From contig VBGJ01000148.1 in NCBI GenBank assembly GCA_005880445.1, positions 1-42,137 of the forward strand: a DNA stretch of 42,137 nucleotides. The letters are read 5' to 3'. The position numbers and the translations under genes are program-made. This stretch comes from Chloroflexota bacterium. GTDB lineage: Bacteria; Chloroflexota; Dormibacteria; Aeolococcales; Aeolococcaceae. The notes beneath the pieces were generated by a model. That model saw only the letters and a program-made list of their open reading frames with translations, did no database searches and was not told the DNA's origin. This document shows positions 35,194-42,137 of the stretch, piece by piece (within the stretch, counting starts at the first letter, position 1; each line of letters opens with the position of its first letter).

Positions 35194-35582
35194 TGCCCGA
35201 CCCGTCCAGCGCCGGCGGTTCCCTGCAGCTCGGCGACGCGAATGGGCGCTCCCCTCTGGGGACGACCCGCGTCGCCAACGAGGTGGTGGCGTCCATAGCC
35301 GCACTCGCCGCGCTTCAGGTGGCCGGCGTGCACGCCATGTATCACCCGGGTTCGCAGCCGATCGAACGCATCGTGCGCCGGTCTCAGGCGCATCGAGGGG
35401 TGCGCGTCGAGCTCGTCGATGACGCGCTGCGACTCGACATGTTCATCGTGATGGAAGCCGGCGGCAGCGTGCCCGCCGTGGGCGCTGAGATACAGCGCCG
35501 CGTCGTGGATGCGGTGGATCGCATGCTCGACCTGCGCGTCGCCGAGGCCAACGTGTTCGTCAGCGAGGTCGTCTTCACGTGA
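35190..35582 (+). CDS. Asp23/Gls24-family envelope stress protein
   Basis: A 130-residue protein with the Asp23 (DUF322) layout: TTRVANEVVASIAALAALQVAGVHAMY, a short variable part, then VRVELVDDALRLDMFIVMEAGGSVPAVGAEIQRRVVDAVDRMLDLRVAEANVFVSEVVF. Members are cytoplasmic, membrane-associated envelope-stress proteins in Gram-positive bacteria, and they often lie between efp and nusB, as here. About 25 variable residues precede the domain. The ATG at 35190 overlaps the efp stop, and ATG 35193 is equally possible. Confidence 0.92.
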   Translation: MMPDPSSAGGSLQLGDANGRSPLGTTRVANEVVASIAALAALQVAGVHAMYHPGSQPIERIVRRSQAHRGVRVELVDDALRLDMFIVMEAGGSVPAVGAEIQRRVVDAVDRMLDLRVAEANVFVSEVVFT

Positions 35583-36004
35583 CCACCGCGACTCACGGCG
35601 CGGGACGGAGGCGTCGGGGTCGCGAGCTGGCGCTTCGGGTCCTGTTCGAGCTGGAGGGTACGGTCAAGGACGCGAACTGGGCGCTCGACTATCAGTCCCG
35701 TGACCTCGGCGCCACACCAGACGTGGTGGCGTTCGGGCGCCGCATCGTCATCGGCTGTCTGGCGCACATCTCCGCCGTCGACTCGGCGATAGCCGACGCC
35801 AGCGAGAACTGGGCGCTGACCGATCTCGGAAAGGTGGAACGCGCGGTCCTGCGTCTCGGCACGTATGAGCTGCTGTTCGAAAAGGAGACGCCGGTGGCGG
35901 TGGTCATCGACGAGTCGGTGGAGCTTGCGAAAGCGTACGCGGGCGAGGAGGCCGTGCAGTTCGTGAACGGAGTGCTGGGCCACGTTGCCCGCCAGCGCGT
36001 GTGA
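35579..36004 (+). CDS. nusB: Transcription antitermination factor NusB
   Basis: Binds boxA with NusE/S10 to promote rRNA transcription antitermination. The 141-residue all-helical product has RRRRGRELALRVLFELEGT, the middle helices around ASENWALTDLGKVERAVLRLGTYELLF, VAVVIDESVELAKAYAGEEAVQFVNGVLGHVA, all typical of NusB. The GTG start shares GTGA with the Asp23 gene. Slightly basic N-terminus (RRRRGR) is usual for boxA binding. The efp-asp23-nusB-xseA order is common in Gram-positive-type genomes. Confidence 0.96.
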   Translation: MTTATHGAGRRRRGRELALRVLFELEGTVKDANWALDYQSRDLGATPDVVAFGRRIVIGCLAHISAVDSAIADASENWALTDLGKVERAVLRLGTYELLFEKETPVAVVIDESVELAKAYAGEEAVQFVNGVLGHVARQRV

Positions 36005-36014
36005 GGAGCCCCAC

Positions 36015-37355
36015 ATGACGAGAGCGCCGTATTCGGTGAGCGACTTCACCACGCTGGTGCGCGACGCGCTCGCGGTGCGGCCCGAGCTCGAGGACGTTCT
36101 TGTCGAGGGCGAGGTGAGCAACCTGAAGCCGCACTCGTCCGGTCATCTGTACTTCACGCTTAAGGACTCGCGCGCTCAGCTTTCGTGCGTTTGCTTTCGC
36201 AGCAACGCGCTGCGCATCCCGTTCAAGCCTGAGAACGGCATGACCGTGGTGGCGCATGGCGCGGTGCAGGTGTACGAGGCGCAGGGGCGCTACCAGCTGT
36301 ATGTCGACCGAATGGATCCCAGCGGCGTCGGCGCTCTCGCGCTGGCCATCGAGCAACTGAAGCGCGCGCTCGGGGCGGCGGGTCTGTTCGACGAGCGCCA
36401 CAAGCGTCCGCTGCCGCTGCTGCCGCGCCGGGTGGTCGTTGTCACGTCACGCACCGGAGCCGCCCTCCGTGATGTCTACACGGTGATGACGCGGCGTGCG
36501 CCTGGCATCGACATCGTCCTCTCGCCGGCGACGGTGCAGGGGGAGGGCGCGGCCGAGACGATAGCGAGGGCGATCCAGCGGGCCGACCAGGTGGCCGGTG
36601 CCGGCGTGATCCTGTTGGTTCGTGGCGGCGGCGCGCTCGAAGACCTGATGCCCTTCAACACCGAGGCGGTGGCGCGTGCGATCCGAGCGGCCCGGCTGCC
36701 GGTGGTCACGGGGATCGGACACGAGACCGACACGACGATCGCCGATCTGGCGGCCGATCGGCGCGCAGCCACGCCGTCGGCGGCGGCCGAGCTCGTCGCC
36801 CCCAGCGCCGCAGCGCTGCACGGAGAGCTCGCAGGATGGACGCTCCGTCTGGGCCAGGGCGTCCGTGCCGGCGTGCTGCAGCATCGCCGGCGCCTCGACG
36901 CGACGGCGGCCAGGCTCGAGCGTCTCTCGCCCGGTCACCGTGTGGGTGGAATGAGGCAGGACCTGGATCGCCGCGCGGATCTGCTGCGCCACGCATTGCT
37001 GCTCGAGATCACCGCCAAACGGCGGCGTCTCGACGCCGCGCGGGGCGGCCTGCGGGAGCATCAGCCGGCCCATCGCCTCGCCGCCGCCCGGGCCTCCATC
37101 GGGCGATACGGCGAGCGGCTGGTCGCGGCGGGTCATCGCCAGGTCGAGACCCGGCGCGGCGCACTCGAGGCGCGCGGAGCCCGCCTCGACGCGCTCTCGC
37201 CCCGGCGGACGCTGGAGCGCGGCTATTCGATCACGCTCGACTCCGGCCGGCGGGTCGTCACCACGTCCGAAGCAGTGCGACCCGGCGAGCGCATCCGTAC
37301 AGTCCTCAGCAGCGGTGAGGTGGACAGTGACGTGGTCGAGCGGCATGACCGGTGA
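36015..37355 (+). CDS. xseA: Exodeoxyribonuclease VII large subunit
   Basis: Single-strand exonuclease subunit. The 446-residue product has the N-terminal OB domain (VLVEGEVSNLKPHSSGHLYFTLKD, CVCFRSNALRI, YQLYVDRMDPSGVGAL) and the nuclease core (PRRVVVVTSRTGAALRDVYTVMTRR, ILLVRGGGALEDLMPFNTEAVARAI, VVTGIGHETDTTIADLAADRRAATPSAAAELV). A long Arg/Ala-rich helical region and the final LSPRRTLERGYSITL follow. ATG 36015 has GAGGAG upstream; the ORF-track start at 35985 lies in nusB. The partner gene xseB follows but is broken. Confidence 0.96.
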   Translation: MTRAPYSVSDFTTLVRDALAVRPELEDVLVEGEVSNLKPHSSGHLYFTLKDSRAQLSCVCFRSNALRIPFKPENGMTVVAHGAVQVYEAQGRYQLYVDRMDPSGVGALALAIEQLKRALGAAGLFDERHKRPLPLLPRRVVVVTSRTGAALRDVYTVMTRRAPGIDIVLSPATVQGEGAAETIARAIQRADQVAGAGVILLVRGGGALEDLMPFNTEAVARAIRAARLPVVTGIGHETDTTIADLAADRRAATPSAAAELVAPSAAALHGELAGWTLRLGQGVRAGVLQHRRRLDATAARLERLSPGHRVGGMRQDLDRRADLLRHALLLEITAKRRRLDAARGGLREHQPAHRLAAARASIGRYGERLVAAGHRQVETRRGALEARGARLDALSPRRTLERGYSITLDSGRRVVTTSEAVRPGERIRTVLSSGEVDSDVVERHDR

Positions 37356-37403
37356 CGGCCGGATCGAACGGATGTACGATACGACGATGGTGCGAACACC
37401 GGC

Positions 37404-37630
37404 ATGAGCACGGTCGAGCCTGACGACGCGGCACGCGGCTGGCTCGCCACTGCGCGGAGCTGCTGGACCGCACCGAGCGTCGTGTCAATGCGCTGGTCGT
37501 CGGCGGCGATGGAAGGATGACCGAGCGACCCCTGGACATGGCCGACACCGACGCCGGGCCGGCGCCTCCGGGCGACCTCGCCGAGCGGCGTACGCCGGCG
37601 CCGGTGGATCCCAACGACATTCCCTTTTGA
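37404..37630 (+). pseudogene. xseB: Exodeoxyribonuclease VII small subunit, truncated and frame-broken
   Basis: In the frame ending at TGA 37628-37630, the sequence reads RLARHCAELLDRTERRVNALV, which matches the last helix of XseB (compare GVQLARQGQAKLQQAEQRV in E. coli). It then has a short acidic/Pro-rich tail ending VDPNDIPF. This frame is closed upstream by a TGA at 37421, and the plausible start ATG 37404 (MSTVEPDDAARGW) is in another frame. The N-terminal helix with the usual FEEAL...LEEIV pattern is absent from all three frames. The simplest reading is loss of 3n+1 bases near 37430, either real or an assembly error. The ORF track does not list it. xseA upstream is intact. Confidence 0.7.
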
Positions 37631-37660
37631 CTGCGCAGATACACGGATCTGTGTAAGAAT
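37627..37660 (+). promoter_or_regulatory. tlyA-nadK-recN promoter with a TACAC-N6-GTGTA dyad
   Basis: TTGACT (37627-37632) overlaps the end of xseB, and TGTAAGAAT (37652-37660) ends seven bases before the tlyA ATG 37668, the leaderless spacing seen elsewhere here. Between them lies TACACGGATCTGTGTA (37640-37655), a 16-base dyad with one mismatched pair (G/T). The spacer from TTGACT is 21 bases, so the -35 is doubtful. The dyad is a plausible operator. Confidence 0.5.
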
Positions 37661-37667
37661 GCCAGCG

Positions 37668-38444
37668 ATGAGCACCGCCGCCGTGCGTCAGAGACTTGAC
37701 CAGGCGCTGGTCGAGCGAGCGCTGGCCCCGAGCCGGGAGCGTGCGCAGGCTCTGATCGCGTCGGGCCTCGTTGAGGTGGACGGCGCCGCGGCGCGCAGCG
37801 CGGCGATGCAGGTGACCGCCGCGGCGGGCGTCCGGGTCCTCGGACGTGACCACCCGTGGGCGAGCCGCGGCGGGTTGAAGCTCGATGCCGCGCTCGACGC
37901 GCTCCACATCGAGTGCCGTGGGCGCATCTGCCTCGACGCCGGCGCGTCGACTGGCGGCTTCACCGACGTCCTCCTCGCGCGCGGCGCGGACCTCGTGTAC
38001 GCGGTCGACGTCGGCCACGGTCTCCTGGATGGGCGGTTGGCGTCGGACCGGAGGGTCCGGGTGCTGGATCGAACGAACCTGCGCACCCTGCAGACCGTCC
38101 CAGGGCCGTCGCCGGATCTCGTGACGCTCGACCTCTCGTTCATCTCACTGCGCCTCGTGATGCCGGCGGTGGTCAACCTCGCCGCGCGTCCGGCCGACGT
38201 CATCGCGCTGTTCAAGCCGCAGTTCGAGCTGGGCCGCGAAGCCGTAGGGCGCGGCGGCGTGGTGCGCAACGCGTCTCTCGCGCAAGCCGCCGCCGACCAG
38301 TTTTTGCAATGGATGTCAGCAACATTCGGCGCACGTGTCCTGCACGAGCCACTGCAGGCAGCCGTCCGCGGCGCCAAGGGCAATCAGGAGTGGATCACGC
38401 ACGTGCGTCTCGACGGCGAGGGCGTCGCGGAGCCCGGCATATGA
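37668..38444 (+). CDS. tlyA: TlyA-family rRNA 2'-O-methyltransferase
   Basis: S4-domain plus FtsJ-like methyltransferase; Mycobacterium TlyA methylates 16S and 23S rRNA and sets capreomycin sensitivity. The 258-residue product has the S4 domain (LDQALVERALAPSRERAQALIASGLVEV), the FtsJ fold (WASRGGLKLDAALDAL, CLDAGASTGGFTDVLL, VYAVDVGHGLLD, LVTLDLSFISLRLVMP, ALFKPQFELGREAVGRGGVV). ATG 37668 is chosen over the in-frame ATG 37659 because the -10-like TAAGAAT ends at 37660. The stop overlaps nadK (ATGA). tlyA-nadK-recN is a widespread order. Confidence 0.94.
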   Translation: MSTAAVRQRLDQALVERALAPSRERAQALIASGLVEVDGAAARSAAMQVTAAAGVRVLGRDHPWASRGGLKLDAALDALHIECRGRICLDAGASTGGFTDVLLARGADLVYAVDVGHGLLDGRLASDRRVRVLDRTNLRTLQTVPGPSPDLVTLDLSFISLRLVMPAVVNLAARPADVIALFKPQFELGREAVGRGGVVRNASLAQAAADQFLQWMSATFGARVLHEPLQAAVRGAKGNQEWITHVRLDGEGVAEPGI

Positions 38445-39343
38445 CCGAGCACCGGAGCATCGGCTTCCTCCTGCATCCGGGTGAGCAGCCGGCCGTGCAG
38501 GGCGCGATTGCGCGAGCACAGGCGTGCGGGTTCGGGGTCTGGACCGCGCTGGATCGGCCGGAGGACGCGGTTGCGGAGCACGCGAGCGACGCCAAGCTGC
38601 TGGTGACGGTCGGCGGTGACGGCACGTTTCTCTACGGCGCGCGTCTCGCCGCCCCGCGTGCGATCCCCGTGATGGGTGCGAACCGTGGACGTCTCGGCTT
38701 CCTCAACGACGTGGAGATCGACCAGCTGCCCGATGCGATCACGCGGTTCTGCAGCGGCGAGTACAGCATCCAGCGGCGCTCGCTGATCGACGTCGAGCTG
38801 GGAGGTGAGGGAGAGGCCGCGCGCGCCCTGGCGCTCAACGAGGTCGTGGTCCGCGCCCGTGACGTCAACGTCGCCCGACTGCGAGTCGATGCCGATTCCG
38901 ACCTGCTCGGCGTCTTCGACTCGGACGGGATCGTGGTGGCCACCGCGACCGGCTCGACCGCGTACGCGCTCAGCGCCGGCGGCCCGCCAGTCGATCCGCG
39001 CCTGCGCGCGCTCGTGGTGGTGCCTCTCGCGCCGCATGCGGTGATCAGCCGCGCGGTCGTCATCCCTGACGCGGTGCGGGTGCGAGTCACCGTGGAACGC
39101 GGTCACGTCTTCGTTGCCGTCGACGGCGCGTCGATCGGCGATCTGACCGACGACGGCGACGTGCTCGTTCGTCCCGGCCCGGATCTCGCCGTGGTCCGGT
39201 TCGCGGATTCGCCGACGTTCCACGAGCGGCTGCGCCAGAAGTTCCGGTTCGGCGTGCCGCACAAGGAGCTCGAGACGCGGGACGCCGTCGACGCGGAGCC
39301 CGAGCAGATCGAGCCCGGGAAGGCGCTGCATGACGCTTCGTGA
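38441..39343 (+). CDS. nadK: NAD kinase
   Basis: Phosphorylates NAD to NADP. The 300-residue product has the glycine-rich LLVTVGGDGTFLYGARL, the substrate loop ANRGRLGFLNDVEIDQL, LNEVVVRARDVNVARL, the DGIVVATATGSTAYALSAGGP signature and the C-terminal FVAVDGASIGDL. A charged 30-residue tail follows the fold. It starts at ATG 38441 on the tlyA stop (ATGA) and overlaps recN by 14 bases. The ORF-track start at 37856 is inside tlyA. Confidence 0.96.
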   Translation: MTEHRSIGFLLHPGEQPAVQGAIARAQACGFGVWTALDRPEDAVAEHASDAKLLVTVGGDGTFLYGARLAAPRAIPVMGANRGRLGFLNDVEIDQLPDAITRFCSGEYSIQRRSLIDVELGGEGEAARALALNEVVVRARDVNVARLRVDADSDLLGVFDSDGIVVATATGSTAYALSAGGPPVDPRLRALVVVPLAPHAVISRAVVIPDAVRVRVTVERGHVFVAVDGASIGDLTDDGDVLVRPGPDLAVVRFADSPTFHERLRQKFRFGVPHKELETRDAVDAEPEQIEPGKALHDAS

Positions 39344-41072
39344 GCTCCGCGTCAACGACGTCGCGGTCGTCTCGGATGCAACGCTCGGTCTCGACTCGGG
39401 ATTCGGTGTTCTCACCGGCGAGACGGGGGCGGGCAAGTCCGTGTGCATCACCGCGTTGCGAATCGCACTTGGCGGCCGCGCGGACACCGACGTCATCCGC
39501 CCTGCCGCGACCGCTGCTCGCGTGGCGGCAGCTTTCCAGGACGTCCCCGCCAGTGTCACCCAGCGCCTGGTGGAGCTCGGCATCCCTCCCGACGATCTGG
39601 CCACCCTGAGTCGCGAGGTGCCGCGCAGCGGCCGGAGCACCTGCCGCGTCAACGGAGCGCTGGTCTCGCAGGCTGTGCTCCGGGAGATCGGCGATGCGCT
39701 CGTGGAGGTGACGGCCCAGGGAGCGAGCCAGCGCCTGATGCGGCGCGCGTGGCAGCGAGACCTGCTCGACAGCGCCGGCGGCGACACGACGTCCGCGGCG
39801 CGACAACGTGTCGCGGACGCCGTGCTCGCCATGCGCGCCGCCGACTCCGCTCTCGAGTCGGCGCGTCGCGCCTCCCGCAGCGATGCGGCCGCGCTGGACC
39901 GCGCCAGGGCGCTGGTGGCGGATCTCGGAGCCTTGGAGTTGCGCGCGGGAGAGGACTCAGAGCTGGCCGGCGAATGCCTGATGCTCCGACACGCCGCGGC
40001 CATCGTGGGCGCGGCGTCCGCTCTGGCCGGCGCCGCCGCGGGAGACGAGACCGGGGCGGCGGATCTCGTCGCAGCTGGATCGGTCGACGCTGGTGCCCTC
40101 GGGGGCCTCGATCCCGCTCTGGCGTCGCTCGCGGAGCGGGCGGTATCGCTGGTCGATGTGCTGCGTGAGCTCGCCCTCGATGCGCGCCGCCACGCGGCGG
40201 GCGTCAGCGTCGACGAGGGGCGACTGGCGGAGATCGAGCAGCGCCTCGATCTGCTCGCCAGGGTCGCGCGGCGGCACGGTTCGATCGAGGAGGCGATCGC
40301 TGACCTCGACGGTGCGAGCGAGCTGCTCGCGGCGGCCGAGGGCGGCGAGGACGCTGCGAGCCGGCTTGAAGCGGGTGCGACCGCAGCTCGTGAGGCGGTG
40401 GCCCAGGCCGCCTCGGCGCTGGGCGCGGCCCGGTCCGCCGCCGCGCGCCGGCTCGAGCAGGCGGTCACCGCCGAGCTTCGCGACCTCGAGTTGCCGCATG
40501 CCCGGTTTCGCATCATCCTGGGCCGCTCACCGGACCCGCTCGGCGTCGACCTCGGCGACGGCATCCCAGTGCGCTGCGGGCTGCACGGGGTCGACGACGT
40601 CGACTTTCGCTTCGCGGCGAACCGCGGCATGGTCCCGGTCCCTCTGGACGAGGGGCCGTCTGGCGGCGAGCTCTCGCGCATCTCACTGGCCCTGTCCGCC
40701 GTCGTCACTGAGGAGGCTGCGCCGGTTCTGGTGCTCGACGAGGTGGATGCCGGCATCGGCGGGGAGACCGCCGCGCGCGTCGGCGACGTGCTGGCCGCCA
40801 TCGGTGAGAACCGGCAGGTGCTGGCCGTGACTCACCGCGCCGAGATCGCCGCCCGGGCCGGCCATCACCTCGTCGTGAGCAAGCGAGATGACCCCGGTGG
40901 TGCCGTCGCCTCGGTTGCCCCGGTGGACGGCGAGCCACGGGTGCACGAGATCGCGCGTCTCATGTCGGGCCGGGCGACTCCGGCGGCACTAGACCGTGCG
41001 GGTGAGCTTCTCGACGAGGGGCGTGATGGCAGCGCGCGTCCGCGGGCCCGATCCGCGACCCGTACCATGTGA
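39330..41072 (+). CDS. recN: DNA repair ATPase RecN (SMC-like)
   Basis: Double-strand-break repair protein with an SMC-type ATPase head. The 580-residue product has Walker A in LTGETGAGKSVCI, the ABC signature PSGGELSRISLAL, Walker B VLVLDEVDAGIGG, and the switch segment QVLAVTHRAEIAARAG. The middle coiled-coil region is Ala/Arg-rich. The 580-residue length is slightly short of the 550-600 usual range top. The gene ends in a basic tail (ARPRARSATRTM) and begins inside nadK (14-base overlap). A dyad in the upstream tlyA promoter could regulate the whole unit. scpA starts eight bases after the stop. Confidence 0.96.
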   Translation: MTLRELRVNDVAVVSDATLGLDSGFGVLTGETGAGKSVCITALRIALGGRADTDVIRPAATAARVAAAFQDVPASVTQRLVELGIPPDDLATLSREVPRSGRSTCRVNGALVSQAVLREIGDALVEVTAQGASQRLMRRAWQRDLLDSAGGDTTSAARQRVADAVLAMRAADSALESARRASRSDAAALDRARALVADLGALELRAGEDSELAGECLMLRHAAAIVGAASALAGAAAGDETGAADLVAAGSVDAGALGGLDPALASLAERAVSLVDVLRELALDARRHAAGVSVDEGRLAEIEQRLDLLARVARRHGSIEEAIADLDGASELLAAAEGGEDAASRLEAGATAAREAVAQAASALGAARSAAARRLEQAVTAELRDLELPHARFRIILGRSPDPLGVDLGDGIPVRCGLHGVDDVDFRFAANRGMVPVPLDEGPSGGELSRISLALSAVVTEEAAPVLVLDEVDAGIGGETAARVGDVLAAIGENRQVLAVTHRAEIAARAGHHLVVSKRDDPGGAVASVAPVDGEPRVHEIARLMSGRATPAALDRAGELLDEGRDGSARPRARSATRTM

Positions 41073-41079
41073 ATCCATC

Positions 41080-41862
41080 ATGGACGGTGGCGACGAACCC
41101 AGTCGCACTGCGACTCCGGTCGCGCTGACGCTGGATCTCGACGCTCACGAGCCAGATCGATTTCTCGTTGACGTGCCGGGATTTCGTGGGACTCTCGAGG
41201 ATTTGGTGCGTCACGCCCATCACGGCGATGTCGACGTGACGCAGATTCCAGTCGCGGCCATCACGGAGCAGTTCCGCGCGCTCGTGGAGGGCGACGAGCG
41301 CCGTCCGGACCTCGACGACGTGGCGGCGTTCCTGACCCTGGTTGCGCGCCTGGTCGCGCTCAAGGCCGCGGCCGTGATGCCGGACACCTCGGTCCTCGCC
41401 GACACCGAAGACGTGGACGGCGACGGTGCCACCGACGCCGGCAACCGGCTTGCTGAGTACCGTCTGTACAGGGCGGCCGCCGAAGCGCTGCTGGGTGATG
41501 CGGCGGAGGAGGGTGCTCGCAGCTTTCTCGGGATGGTGTCGCCGGATGTCATCCCAGTCGAGCGGATGCGCATACCCCCCGAGCGGCTGGCCGCCGCGTT
41601 CCGGCGCGTCTTGGAGCGGCTGGCGGACGAGGAGCCCCTGCCCGTCGGAGCCCTGACGTTCTCTGTGGCGGAGAAGGCCGACGAGCTGCGGGCTCGCTTG
41701 CGCGCCGGCGTGCTGCAGTTCGAGGAGATCTTCGCCGCCGTGCGCTCGCGCCTCGAGGCGGTGGCGTGCTTCCTGGCGCTGCTCGAGCTTCTGCGACTCG
41801 GGGAGGCGACCGTCGAGCAGCTCGAGGCCTTCGGCCCGATCACGGTGCGCGGCGGTGGATGA
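41080..41862 (+). CDS. scpA: Segregation and condensation protein A
   Basis: Kleisin-type subunit of the SMC-ScpAB complex. In the 260-residue product the N-terminal part VDVPGFRGTLEDLVRHAHHGDVDVTQIPVAAITEQF matches the SMC-neck-binding region, followed by LDDVAAFLTLVARLVALKAAAVMP and the C-terminal winged helix VACFLALLELLRLGEATVEQ. The 'FEGPLDLLLHLI' consensus reads FRGTLEDLVRHA here, somewhat diverged. ATG 41080 lies eight bases after recN. TACCAT at 41063-41068 ends 11 bases upstream, and no ribosome site is seen, so a leaderless promoter inside recN is possible. The ORF-track start at 40996 overlaps recN. The gene overlaps scpB by eight bases. Confidence 0.93.
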   Translation: MDGGDEPSRTATPVALTLDLDAHEPDRFLVDVPGFRGTLEDLVRHAHHGDVDVTQIPVAAITEQFRALVEGDERRPDLDDVAAFLTLVARLVALKAAAVMPDTSVLADTEDVDGDGATDAGNRLAEYRLYRAAAEALLGDAAEEGARSFLGMVSPDVIPVERMRIPPERLAAAFRRVLERLADEEPLPVGALTFSVAEKADELRARLRAGVLQFEEIFAAVRSRLEAVACFLALLELLRLGEATVEQLEAFGPITVRGGG

Positions 41863-42137
41863 CGTCGTCATCGACATCTTCGGGCGAGCTGTCGTTCCGA
41901 CCGCCTCTGTGGATGCCGAAGCGGAGGATCTCGCCCCCGCGCTCGAGGCGGTGTGCTTCGCGCTGAGCCGGGCCGTTTCGGTGGCCGAGGCGGCCGAGAT
42001 CCTCGGTCGCAGCCCACGGGCGGTCGAAGCCGCGGCAGAGGTGCTGGCCTCCCAGCTTCGCGAGCGGGGCCTGATGCTGCAGCGCCACGCGGGGGCAATC
42101 CAGCTCGTGACCCGAGCGGAGGTGGCGTGGGCGGTGC
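41855..42137 (+). CDS. scpB: Segregation and condensation protein B, N-terminal part
   Basis: The gene runs off the right edge, and the ORF track does not list it. From GTG 41855, which overlaps the scpA stop by eight bases, the 94 visible codons read VDDVVIDIFGRAVVP, a linker, then LEAVCFALSRAVSVAEAAEILG with AVEAAAEVLASQLRERGLMLQRHAGAIQLVTRAEVA. This matches the first winged-helix domain of ScpB, where the usual pattern is LEALLFVAGEPVSVAEL...RGLRLVRHGGGWQLVT. ScpB dimerises and binds ScpA in the SMC complex. scpA-scpB adjacency supports the call. Confidence 0.88.
   Translation, partial: MDDVVIDIFGRAVVPTASVDAEAEDLAPALEAVCFALSRAVSVAEAAEILGRSPRAVEAAAEVLASQLRERGLMLQRHAGAIQLVTRAEVAWAV

Noticed and set aside
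38384-40801. An 805-residue - strand ORF across nadK and recN
   Set aside because: The same cause: it is antisense to intact nadK and recN, and the sequence is low-complexity Ser/Arg/Ala.
1-42137. tRNA, rRNA, CRISPR, insertion sequences or prophage
   Set aside because: Gaps between genes are all under 160 bases and show no cloverleaf-like sequence, repeats with spacers, transposase or integrase.

Overview
This is a GC-rich, gene-dense chromosomal window made almost entirely of core bacterial genes. I count 41 protein-coding genes plus two broken genes (xseB and a baseplate-J-like gene). Nearly all are on the + strand; only a GYD-domain gene and one small helical ORF are on the - strand. I see no tRNA, rRNA, CRISPR array, insertion sequence or prophage. 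The gene set (SigB/RsbW-type regulation, archaeal-type ProRS, single-core EF-Ts, HslUV with a processed HslV, a fused AroK-AroB, an FtsA-like ATPase beside a baseplate-J-like membrane protein) suggests a Terrabacteria lineage close to Chloroflexota or Candidatus Dormibacterota. That placement is an inference from gene content, not a search result.

Layout. 1-5.5 kb: end of comM, then dprA (natural transformation) and topA-hslV-hslU. 5.5-13.8 kb: rpsB-tsf-pyrH-frr-uppS-cdsA-dxr-rseP-ispG, the classic translation, lipid and isoprenoid block. 13.9-20.7 kb: proS, rel, hisS-aspS, joining tRNA charging with the stringent-response enzyme and ending at a strong hairpin. 20.7-23 kb: an accessory patch with a - strand GYD protein, two small membrane proteins, a degenerate RsbW-like protein and a SigB/SigF-type sigma factor. 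23-31.2 kb: alaS, an FtsA/PilM-like ATPase, a frameshifted baseplate-J-like membrane protein, ruvX, aroE, a prepilin-peptidase-like gene and a bPH2 protein. 31.2-37.7 kb: a small - strand ORF, then aroC-aroKB-aroQ-efp-asp23-nusB-xseA-xseB(broken). 37.7-42.1 kb: tlyA-nadK-recN and scpA-scpB, with scpB running off the end.

How the genes work together. Most gene junctions overlap by 1 or 4 bases (TGATG, ATGA, GTGA), so translational coupling is the rule. Where a gene begins a new transcription unit, a TANNNT -10-like hexamer often lies only 7-11 bases before the start codon (proS, rel, hisS, aroC, tlyA and probably scpA), which points to leaderless transcripts. The shikimate genes are split over two adjacent units (aroE; aroC-aroKB-aroQ), and two isoprenoid genes (dxr, ispG) sit with the enzyme that uses their product (uppS).

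The least ordinary items are: the FtsA-like/baseplate-J-like pair next to a minimal prepilin peptidase; an RsbW-like protein that appears to have lost its kinase and ATP-binding motifs beside its sigma factor, with no RsbV; an xseB that retains only its C-terminal part; an EF-P with Arg at the tip position; and a dyad in the tlyA-nadK-recN promoter.
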